A model generated the notes under the pieces. It was not told the DNA's origin and ran no database searches. It saw only the letters and a list, made by a program, of their open reading frames with translations. A program made the translations under genes and the position numbers. Of a DNA stretch of 5,135 bases, positions 1 through 5,135 are shown piece by piece; the first letter of the stretch is position 1, and each line of letters starts with the position of its first letter. Origin of the DNA: an uncultured Clostridia bacterium (GTDB taxonomy: Bacteria > Bacillota > Clostridia > Christensenellales > Aristaeellaceae); contig CAMOHY010000191.1 of assembly GCA_946615495.1 (NCBI GenBank), positions 1 to 5,135 on the forward strand. The letters run 5' to 3'.

Positions 1-2
1 TT

Positions 3-1070
3 TCAGCAAAACGCGTGAATGATTTGCAGCATTTGGGAATGGCAGGCTTCCATTTCGCCCACCAGCGCCATCTGCGTGCGGGCGCGAATGAGGTTGTGCT
101 CCGGATAATCCGTATGAAAATACTGGTCGCCGTCCAGGTAATCCATCAAAAACCGCACGCCGCATTCCAGCGTCATCAGCCTTGCGCCGTCGGGCAGGGT
201 TTCCTTTTCCAGCTTGGTCAGCTTATTCCCGCACACGGAAAGGAAGCCGCCGGCGAAGGCGCGGTACAGCTCCAGCGAAAAATGAACCTTTTCCAGGTCT
301 TTCTCGTCTTCCGCGGCGGTGGACGCGCCAAAGCGGATGGAATCGCCAAAGTCGGACGCGGCAAGGCCGGGCATCACCGTGTCAAGATCGATCACGCAAA
401 GGGGCGTGCGCGTTTCGGCGTCCAGCATAACGTTGTTGAGCTTCGTATCGTTGTGGGTCACGCGGAGGGGAAGCTCCTTATTTTGCAGCAGCTCCATCAG
501 CATTCCCGCCGAATCCTCGCGCTGGAGATAGAAATCCATTTCCCGCTGCGCCAGCTTTGCGCGGCCTGCCCTGTTCTCTGAAATAGCGCGGTGCAGCGCC
601 TGATACCGCTTCGGCGTATCGTGAAAGCCGGGAATCACTTCCTTCAGCTCTTCCGCCGGAAAATCCTCCAATTGGTTTTGAAAGGTTCCGAAGGCGATGC
701 CGCTTTGCTCAAAATCCCGGAGCGACTCCACGCGGTCCAGGCAAATGCTCCCGGTGATGAATTCATACAGTCTCCAGGCTTCGTTGCCATCCCGAAGAAT
801 ATATTGCTCCCCCGATTTCGCCGGAACAAGGCGCAGCACCCGGCGCGGGTCCCTTTCCTTGGCCCGGATATGCGCCGTAACCATTATGATGTTTTCCATC
901 AGGATACGCGGATTGGGAAAAACATGCGAATTCACCTTTTGGAGAATGTATAAATGGGGACGATTCGTAACAACCAGATAGGTTTCGTTGATGTGTCCCG
1001 AACCGTACCGGCTGCATTGAATGACCTCGCCGTCCAGATCGTACAGAGGAAGAATATCCTGAAAGCCCAT
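3..1070 (-). CDS. nahK: N-acetylhexosamine 1-kinase (NahK-like, APH-fold kinase)
   Basis: Cytoplasmic ATP-dependent kinase expected to phosphorylate the anomeric hydroxyl of GalNAc or GlcNAc, giving the sugar 1-phosphate for a Leloir-type route. The 355-residue protein is complete and close to the roughly 359 residues of Bifidobacterium longum NahK. An N-lobe loop GSGHINETY (23-31) and ILQKVN (42-47) fit the nucleotide-binding lobe. RVTHNDTKLNN (203-213) is the Brenner-type motif, with Asp208 as the expected catalytic base. IDLDT (227-231) is the metal-binding segment. FGDSIRFGAST (241-251), EDEKDL (254-259), ECGVRFLMDYLDGD (302-315) and YPEHNLIRARTQ (322-333) match bifidobacterial NahK as I remember it and set it apart from choline, homoserine or aminoglycoside kinases. 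The ATG has a GGGAGGGGG site 7 bases upstream. The gene starts 46 bases after the Gfo/Idh gene and is probably cotranscribed with it. It ends in TGA two bases from the window edge. GalNAc versus GlcNAc preference cannot be read from sequence. Confidence 0.88.
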   Translation of the reverse strand: MGFQDILPLYDLDGEVIQCSRYGSGHINETYLVVTNRPHLYILQKVNSHVFPNPRILMENIIMVTAHIRAKERDPRRVLRLVPAKSGEQYILRDGNEAWRLYEFITGSICLDRVESLRDFEQSGIAFGTFQNQLEDFPAEELKEVIPGFHDTPKRYQALHRAISENRAGRAKLAQREMDFYLQREDSAGMLMELLQNKELPLRVTHNDTKLNNVMLDAETRTPLCVIDLDTVMPGLAASDFGDSIRFGASTAAEDEKDLEKVHFSLELYRAFAGGFLSVCGNKLTKLEKETLPDGARLMTLECGVRFLMDYLDGDQYFHTDYPEHNLIRARTQMALVGEMEACHSQMLQIIHAFC

Positions 1071-1077
1071 CGTTCAA

Positions 1078-1086
1078 CCCCCTCCC
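1078..1086 (-). promoter_or_regulatory. Ribosome binding site of the NahK-like gene
   Basis: Read on the minus strand this is GGGAGGGGG, 7 bases before the ATG at 1070. It supports that start. The 46-base gap before the gene shows no terminator or promoter, so translation depends on a transcript from upstream. Confidence 0.7.
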
Positions 1087-1116
1087 AAGCAGAAAAATTA
1101 TTGCTGACAGGAACGC

Positions 1117-2373
1117 TTACAGTTCTATCACTTTGCCATGGCAGAGCCGGGATTCCTCCGCGGCAAGGGCCACCAGGTGGCTTTCCACCGAGCGGTCAAT
1201 GGAGGTGAGGGTGCCGCTGACCCCGATTTCGCCCCGCACCAGGTCCACAAATTCACGCACCAGCCGGGCGTCGCCGCCGCCGTGGCCGGAAAAATCATTG
1301 GTCAGGGTGCGCACATCAATGATTTCGTCAGGCTTGCCATAGCGCATCACCTTAATGATGTTTTCCTTCATATCGCAGTACAGCTCGCCCAGGGTGCCGC
1401 CCACCCGCAGAATCCGTCCGCCGTGGGCGGTGAAGCCGGTCATGGTGAAGTTCACGGTGGCGCCGCCCTCCAGCTCCAGGTTTACCACCTGGTGATCCAC
1501 CACGTTGTTATCGCAGCGGTACACGCAGCGCCCGTAAGGGCCCGTGCGCAGCGCTTCCAGCAGCTTTTCCTCCGTGGGCTCAAAGGCCACCACGTTCTGG
1601 GGCCAGTCGTCGCCGTTCTTCCGGTATTCCTCCAGGTAGAGGTTTATTAGGTTGTAGGGGCATTCCGCTCCTATGGCGCATTCCGTGCAGCGCTCGCCGC
1701 TTCCTTCGGGGGCCTTGTCCGCCCGGAACAGGGACAGGCTGCCAAAGGACGACACCCGTTCGCAGTGCTTCCCGGTAAGCCAGAGCAGGATATCCATATC
1801 ATGGCAGCACTTTTGCAGGATCATGGAGGAGGACATTTCCTTATTGCGCCAGTTTCCCCGAACGAAGCTGTGGGCCTGGTGCCAGTAGCCCACCTGCTCG
1901 ATGGCCTGCAAATTCATGGGCTCCCCGATCACGCCGCTGTCCATCAGCTCCTTAATTTTTTGGTAAAACACGGTGTAGCGCAGCACATGGCATACCGCCA
2001 CCTTGCGTTTGCGGTTCAGGGCAATATCCCGCAGCTCCCGGCATTCATCGGCGCTGGGAGAAATGGGCTTTTCCAAAAGCAGGTCGTAATCCTTGAGCAG
2101 CGCCGCCTTGGCCTGGGCGTAATGGCAGCGGTCCGGCGTGCAGATGAGCATAATGTCCGCAAGCTTCGGCTTTTGCAGCATTTCTTCGGCAGAGGCATAG
2201 CAGGCGCTTTCAGGTATCCCCGTCAGCTTGCGCATGCCCGCCAGCTTTTCCGGGTCCAGGTCGGCGGCGGCGACGATTTTCGCCTTTTCCGGCATGGTAA
2301 CAAGAATTTTGGAATAGGTGTCCTGCCCGCGGGAGCCGCAGCCCGCCACGGCGACGGTCAAAGGTCTGTTCAT
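1117..2373 (-). CDS. Gfo/Idh/MocA-family NAD(P)-dependent oxidoreductase with a cysteine cluster
   Basis: Complete 418-residue cytoplasmic protein with no signal peptide. The N-terminal Rossmann domain (about 1-125) carries VAGCGSRG (9-16) as the dinucleotide loop. Asp38 at the end of the second strand suggests NAD(H) over NADP(H). LLLEKP (98-103) is the family EKP motif, whose Lys102 is normally catalytic. The C-terminal alpha/beta domain has HVLRY (129-133), VGYWHQAHSFVRGNW (161-175) and KCCHDMD (188-194); the last stands where the family keeps its active-site Asp/His. CTECAIGAECPY (229-240) gives a C-x2-C-x5-C cluster, a possible metal site seen in one subgroup of these proteins. Members oxidise or epimerise sugars and inositols, and some (GH109) cleave alpha-GalNAc by a transient redox step. 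It lies between a hydrolase and a hexosamine kinase, so its substrate is likely a sugar from the same glycan. The exact reaction is unknown. The start is fixed by a GAGGGAGGG site 6 bases upstream. Confidence 0.88.
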   Translation of the reverse strand: MNRPLTVAVAGCGSRGQDTYSKILVTMPEKAKIVAAADLDPEKLAGMRKLTGIPESACYASAEEMLQKPKLADIMLICTPDRCHYAQAKAALLKDYDLLLEKPISPSADECRELRDIALNRKRKVAVCHVLRYTVFYQKIKELMDSGVIGEPMNLQAIEQVGYWHQAHSFVRGNWRNKEMSSSMILQKCCHDMDILLWLTGKHCERVSSFGSLSLFRADKAPEGSGERCTECAIGAECPYNLINLYLEEYRKNGDDWPQNVVAFEPTEEKLLEALRTGPYGRCVYRCDNNVVDHQVVNLELEGGATVNFTMTGFTAHGGRILRVGGTLGELYCDMKENIIKVMRYGKPDEIIDVRTLTNDFSGHGGGDARLVREFVDLVRGEIGVSGTLTSIDRSVESHLVALAAEESRLCHGKVIEL

Positions 2374-2379
2374 CGTTTT

Positions 2380-2388
2380 CCCTCCCTC
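2380..2388 (-). promoter_or_regulatory. Ribosome binding site of the Gfo/Idh gene
   Basis: On the minus strand this reads GAGGGAGGG, followed by the 6-base spacer AAAACG and then ATG. It decides the start at 2373. Confidence 0.7.
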
Positions 2389-2531
2389 ATTTTGTAAATG
2401 ATTTTGAGCGTTCCATTACAGCATCCGGAAATCCAAACGCTTGGGCGGCTTTATGTGTTCTTCCGCCCAGGCCGGGCTTTCTTTGTTTATCTTTCCGCTT
2501 CTGTGCGGCGCCTGGGGCAGGGAAGCGGCGA

Positions 2532-2545
2532 CGAAAACGCTTTTC
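2532..2545. promoter_or_regulatory. Possible cre / LacI-family operator-like palindrome
   Basis: The plus strand reads CGAAAACGCTTTTC, with symmetric GAAAA and TTTTC arms around CGC. It matches about 11 of 14 positions of the Firmicute cre consensus TGWAARCGYTWWCW, in which LacI/CcpA-type repressors bind a central CG. It starts some ten bases after the hydrolase stop codon and about 160 bases before the Gfo/Idh start. No promoter was recognised beside it, so it could be a roadblock site or chance. Confidence 0.22.
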
Positions 2546-2555
2546 CTGAGTACGC

Positions 2556-4394
2556 TCACAGGGTGTTCACCACCCTTCCGTCCGGGTACCGGATTTCAAA
2601 GGAATTGCCCGCAAAATCCACCGTCACCTGGGTGCCGTCGGAAAACACTGTCCGCTGCCGCTTCCTGTCCCCGGTCAGGAAAGCGTGAGAAACCATTTTT
2701 TCCTTGGCCACCTGCCGGTGCAGTTGGGAGATAACCCGCCACTGGCGAATGTTTTCCTTTAGCGCCTCCCCCTCCGCCTGGTCGCTCATATAGGGCATGC
2801 CGCCATTGAGCAGGCAGTGCAAAAACCCGGTGGTGCCTTCAGGAATGCCCCATTCCCCCGCCTCCATTTTCCAGGGAATCATCACGCAGTCATGATACAC
2901 CAGGTTGAACAGCGGAACGGGAATGGCGGCCCCCGTCAAATACGGCGCCCAATGGCAGAATACCTGGCTGTCCATAGCCCAATCGTTCACTTCCTCGGAG
3001 GAAGGCGCGATGCCGTGCGCCGTCAGGTAATGGAAGCATTGCGCCCGGTAAGCCAGGCATTCCCGGCGGGTCATCCGGTGGCGGGGGTTGGCGCATTCAT
3101 CGGCCTCGTTGCAGGTGAACACGTCCAAGTACGTGGCCTGGAGGGAAATGCCGCCCTTCAGCAGCTGCTCAAAATTGCGCTTCACATAGCCGGGGGCCAG
3201 GCTGGCGCACAGGTAATTCTGCCTGCCGCCCGCCCAGATGGCGTGGCCGTAAATGCTGCCGTCCGCTCCCTGGCAGGCGTTGTCCGCGTCATAGGTAGGC
3301 GCGTCCAGGTAATAATCCCGGTACTGGTCGTGGATGCCAAAGAGATAGCCCAGCTCCTGCATGGTGTCCGACAGGGCCTTCATGCCCTCCCAGCCGCCCA
3401 ATTCCTGGCAGGGCGGCAGATAATCCGGGTGCTGGTTATCGTAGCCCGGCTGGCCCCAGCCGTCCTGATGCAGATACAGCCTGTCCACGCCCAGCTCCTT
3501 GAGCCTGCGCGCCCGCTCCTCCCAATGGGAAAAGGGAACGAGGGACTCGTTTTTTTCAGGCTCCTCCCGGTTATAGAACCGGGAATCCTCCGTCACGTGG
3601 GTTTTGCCCGCCACGTGCATGACGCAGCAGCCGATGAGCCGGTCCACCTGAGGATTTTCCGCCGCTTTTTCCCGCAGGGTAACGGGCTTTCCTTCCTCCT
3701 CCGCAAGAGACCGGTACAGGCGGCACAGGTCCGCATAGGTGCTGCCCGCCGGAAGGAAATAATAGCTCACCGTGCGCTGATAGCGCATTTTGCCCAGGGA
3801 GGGCAAATGGCGGACGTAAATGCGGTTGGGCCCGCCCGCGGGGTGGGAAACGGTATACTTGGCATCCCAGGGAGAGCGCACCCAGGCAAGATAGCTGCCG
3901 TCCGGCGTCACCTCGCCCCACCAGGGCATATAGGCGGATTCGGAGCACATTTGCCCGTCAAAGGGCAGCTTGGCGGCAGTCTCCTCCGGCCAGTCCGCGG
4001 GGATCAGCTGGCCCTGCATGGTGTTCACCACGGCGTAAGCGCCCGCTCCGTCCGCCTGCAGCGGCCCCGGAAACATGACTTCCCGCAGCTGCGCGCCGGC
4101 CTCCCGCAGCACGGAAAAGGTAAAGTCCACGTGGCCGTCGGTATCGTTTACCAATATCTCCGTTTCAAACTGCATGCCGCCGCAGCCCGGTATCTCCTGC
4201 ACGCGGGTGCGTACGCCGCTGCCCAGGCCCGTGGCGATAGGAACGGAAACGATGCTAACAGCCTCCGAAAAAAGCGCTTTCTTTCCGTCAGCCAGCAGCA
4301 GGCAGGGCGGAAGGGCCGGGTCAAAATGCCATGTCCTGCCATACGCGCAGATGGCTCCGTCCTCCATCAGACGGACAAAGGATTGCTTCTGCAT
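2556..4394 (-). CDS. Putative alpha-N-acetylgalactosaminidase, GH129/GH101-related glycoside hydrolase
   Basis: Complete 612-residue protein, probably a retaining glycosidase. Residues 1 to about 235 look like an N-terminal beta-sandwich, 250-560 a TIM barrel, and 565-612 a small beta domain. The barrel shows LYLHQDGWGQPGYDN (306-320), FGIHDQYRDYY (352-362), a strand ending in TYLDVF (421-426) and GIAPSSEEVNDWAMD (461-475). Asp424 is the likely nucleophile and Glu467 (or the adjacent Glu468) the acid/base. Their 43-residue spacing equals what I recall for B. bifidum NagBb of GH129 (Asp435/Glu478), an intracellular enzyme of about this length acting on Ser/Thr-linked alpha-GalNAc. There is no signal peptide, and 16 cysteines fit a reducing cytoplasm. 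The start follows GGGGAGGA at 6 bases. A NahK-like kinase downstream supports GalNAc release. Alternatively it is an uncharacterised barrel family related to GH101, GH36 or GH31 with another substrate. Confidence 0.68.
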   Translation of the reverse strand: MQKQSFVRLMEDGAICAYGRTWHFDPALPPCLLLADGKKALFSEAVSIVSVPIATGLGSGVRTRVQEIPGCGGMQFETEILVNDTDGHVDFTFSVLREAGAQLREVMFPGPLQADGAGAYAVVNTMQGQLIPADWPEETAAKLPFDGQMCSESAYMPWWGEVTPDGSYLAWVRSPWDAKYTVSHPAGGPNRIYVRHLPSLGKMRYQRTVSYYFLPAGSTYADLCRLYRSLAEEEGKPVTLREKAAENPQVDRLIGCCVMHVAGKTHVTEDSRFYNREEPEKNESLVPFSHWEERARRLKELGVDRLYLHQDGWGQPGYDNQHPDYLPPCQELGGWEGMKALSDTMQELGYLFGIHDQYRDYYLDAPTYDADNACQGADGSIYGHAIWAGGRQNYLCASLAPGYVKRNFEQLLKGGISLQATYLDVFTCNEADECANPRHRMTRRECLAYRAQCFHYLTAHGIAPSSEEVNDWAMDSQVFCHWAPYLTGAAIPVPLFNLVYHDCVMIPWKMEAGEWGIPEGTTGFLHCLLNGGMPYMSDQAEGEALKENIRQWRVISQLHRQVAKEKMVSHAFLTGDRKRQRTVFSDGTQVTVDFAGNSFEIRYPDGRVVNTL

Positions 4395-4400
4395 ACTGCG

Positions 4401-4408
4401 TCCTCCCC
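4401..4408 (-). promoter_or_regulatory. Ribosome binding site of the hydrolase gene
   Basis: On the minus strand this reads GGGGAGGA, 6 bases before the ATG at 4394. It supports that start. Only about 20 bases separate it from the hairpin upstream, leaving little room for a separate promoter. Confidence 0.7.
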
Positions 4409-4428
4409 AAGCGACAGTGTTTTGATGG

Positions 4429-4469
4429 AAAAGGGGGCCGCCCCTTTTTGGTCCTCAGAAGCGGCCCCC
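4429..4469 (-). terminator. Terminator or attenuator hairpin after the solute-binding protein gene
   Basis: It begins 34 bases after the binding-protein stop codon. On the minus strand a perfect 9-bp stem, GGGGGCCGC (4469-4461) with GCGGCCCCC (4441-4433), encloses a 19-base loop and is followed by TTTTCC. A competing 8-bp hairpin pairs AAAAGGGG (4448-4441) with CCCCTTTT (4436-4429) over the tetraloop CGGC. It uses part of the same 3' arm, so the two cannot form together. The compact hairpin is nearly symmetric and could act in either direction. With the hydrolase start so close, the likely role is partial termination or 3'-end protection, giving more binding-protein mRNA than enzyme mRNA, as is common in sugar ABC operons. 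Confidence 0.72.
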
Positions 4470-4502
4470 GGATCGGGAACGAATCAGTTTTTCAGGCGCC
4501 GG

Positions 4503-5135
4503 TTACCAGCCGTACTGAGCGGCGATTTCCGTTACCTTTTCAGTGGCGGGGCCATAATAGGCCTGTGCGCGGGCCTTCATATCGGCAAACATTTCGGCCA
4601 CGGGCTTGTCGCCGGAAATGATGAGCCAGTATTCGCTGGTGATATTGAAGGCGGAGGCGTCCGTCACGGCGTCGTCGTCAATCAGGATGGGGCCCACTTC
4701 GGGGTACACGGGATTCTGATTGCGGATGGCGCAAACTTCGGCGTTCAGGGCCTTGGTTTCGTCATTGTACTGATCGAAGTATTCCACGTTGGGCATGGCG
4801 GCCATTTCAAAGCCCCAGCTGGTCCAATGGGTGACGGGGATGGAAGGATACTTGACCGCCAGGTTGGAGGCGTTGCCGTTTTCATCGCGGATTTTGGAAA
4901 TGGTGCCGTCCTCGTTTACCACATAGTCCTCGCCCGCCAGGCCCAGGCGCATATATTTGCCTTCGCCCAGCAGGTATTCATAGAACTGCAGGAAGCGGTC
5001 CATCTTTTCTTCGGTGATTTCGGGGGCGAACTGCACGGCCACCATGCAGGAAATATAGGCTTCCATGCGGGGCTGGTCGCCCTTGTTGTTGCCCAGCGCG
5101 CCGATCATGCTCACCCGGTCGAAGGGGTTGCAGTC
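4503..5135 (-). CDS. Extracellular sugar-binding lipoprotein of an ABC transporter, LplA type (C-terminal part)
   Basis: The last 210 residues of a solute-binding protein. The reading frame is open through the right edge, so the N-terminus with its lipoprotein signal is missing. An in-frame GTG at 5114 is not the start: coding continues upstream as DCNPFDR to the edge and no ribosome site precedes it. The segment PEITEEKMDRFLQFYEYLL followed by a YVVNEDGTI-like stretch, the aromatic THWTSWGFEM region, and the C-terminal run of helices (GDKPVAEMFADMKARAQAYY) are typical of the long, roughly 500-residue binding proteins of the LplA/aldouronate type in Firmicutes. The protein would sit lipid-anchored outside the membrane and deliver an oligosaccharide or glycoconjugate to LplB/LplC-like permeases, presumably encoded just upstream beyond the window. 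The ligand cannot be read from this fragment; the neighbours suggest a hexosamine-containing glycan. Confidence 0.82.
   Translation of the reverse strand, partial: DCNPFDRVSMIGALGNNKGDQPRMEAYISCMVAVQFAPEITEEKMDRFLQFYEYLLGEGKYMRLGLAGEDYVVNEDGTISKIRDENGNASNLAVKYPSIPVTHWTSWGFEMAAMPNVEYFDQYNDETKALNAEVCAIRNQNPVYPEVGPILIDDDAVTDASAFNITSEYWLIISGDKPVAEMFADMKARAQAYYGPATEKVTEIAAQYGW

Larger units (their letters stand above)
2374..2555 (-). other. 182-base intergenic region with two inverted repeats
   Basis: The longest internal gap besides the terminator region. It holds two imperfect hairpin candidates. Bases 2442-2448 (TGGGCGG) pair with 2463-2469 over a 14-base loop, and 2495-2501 (CCGCTTC) pair with 2522-2528 over a 20-base loop. 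On the coding (minus) strand neither is followed by a real T run, so they look more like mRNA-stabilising or processing structures than terminators. I found no convincing -35/-10 pair and no conserved-looking small ORF. A palindrome at the right end is listed separately. Confidence 0.4.

Noticed and set aside
15..581. 188-codon open frame on the plus strand opposite the kinase
   Set aside because: It lies fully antisense to a well-supported kinase gene, its translation has no recognisable motif, and it is rich in the His/Ala/Gln pattern produced by antisense frames of GC-rich genes.
3..1070. Aminoglycoside resistance kinase or homoserine kinase
   Set aside because: The fold is shared, but the motifs in the C-terminal half (FGDSIRFGAST, YPEHNLIRARTQ) and the sugar-operon context match N-acetylhexosamine kinases.
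1765..2397. 210-codon open frame on the plus strand opposite the Gfo/Idh gene
   Set aside because: Antisense shadow: no family motif, no fitting ribosome site, and the minus-strand frame carries all the conserved Rossmann and EKP motifs.
2390..2420. Nine-codon minus-strand frame (MERSKSFTK) just before the Gfo/Idh ribosome site
   Set aside because: It has no ribosome site of its own and is short enough to occur by chance. A leader peptide would need conservation evidence.
2442..2469. Rho-independent terminator between the hydrolase and Gfo/Idh genes
   Set aside because: The 7-bp stem is followed on the coding strand by AGCGTTTGG with no T run, so it is described as a hairpin only.
5112..5114. 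GTG as the start of the solute-binding protein gene
   Set aside because: The frame stays open to the window edge, no ribosome site precedes the GTG, and the family needs about 300 more N-terminal residues including a lipoprotein signal.

Overview
The window reads as part of one carbohydrate-utilisation operon, transcribed entirely on the minus strand, from a fairly GC-rich Firmicute (probably a gut-type Clostridia relative). The assignment rests on strong GGGAGG-type ribosome binding sites, an LplA-type sugar-binding lipoprotein, cysteine-rich cytoplasmic enzymes (an anaerobe's habit) and tight gene packing. No species can be named from the sequence alone. No RNA gene, CRISPR array, insertion sequence or origin was seen.

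In transcription order (right to left) the layout is as follows. (1) 5135-4503 is the C-terminal 210 residues of an extracellular solute-binding protein, cut by the right edge. (2) 4469-4429 is a GC-rich terminator-like hairpin with an alternative pairing. (3) 4394-2556 is a complete 612-residue cytoplasmic glycoside hydrolase with the look of the GH129/GH101-related alpha-N-acetylgalactosaminidases. (4) 2555-2374 is a 182-base gap holding two inverted repeats and a cre/LacI-like palindrome. (5) 2373-1117 is a complete 418-residue Gfo/Idh/MocA-fold NAD-dependent protein with a small cysteine cluster. (6) 1070-3 is a complete 355-residue N-acetylhexosamine 1-kinase, closely similar to bifidobacterial NahK.

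The genes fit a salvage route for N-acetylgalactosamine-containing host glycans. The binding protein (with permeases presumably upstream, outside the window) would import a small glycan or glycopeptide. The hydrolase, which has no signal peptide, would release the sugar inside the cell, and the kinase would convert GalNAc or GlcNAc to the sugar 1-phosphate. The Gfo/Idh protein is the unexplained member: it may oxidise or epimerise the sugar, or act as a redox-type glycosidase as GH109 enzymes of the same fold do. The kinase call is firm, the hydrolase family call is good but from memory of motifs, and the pathway is inference.
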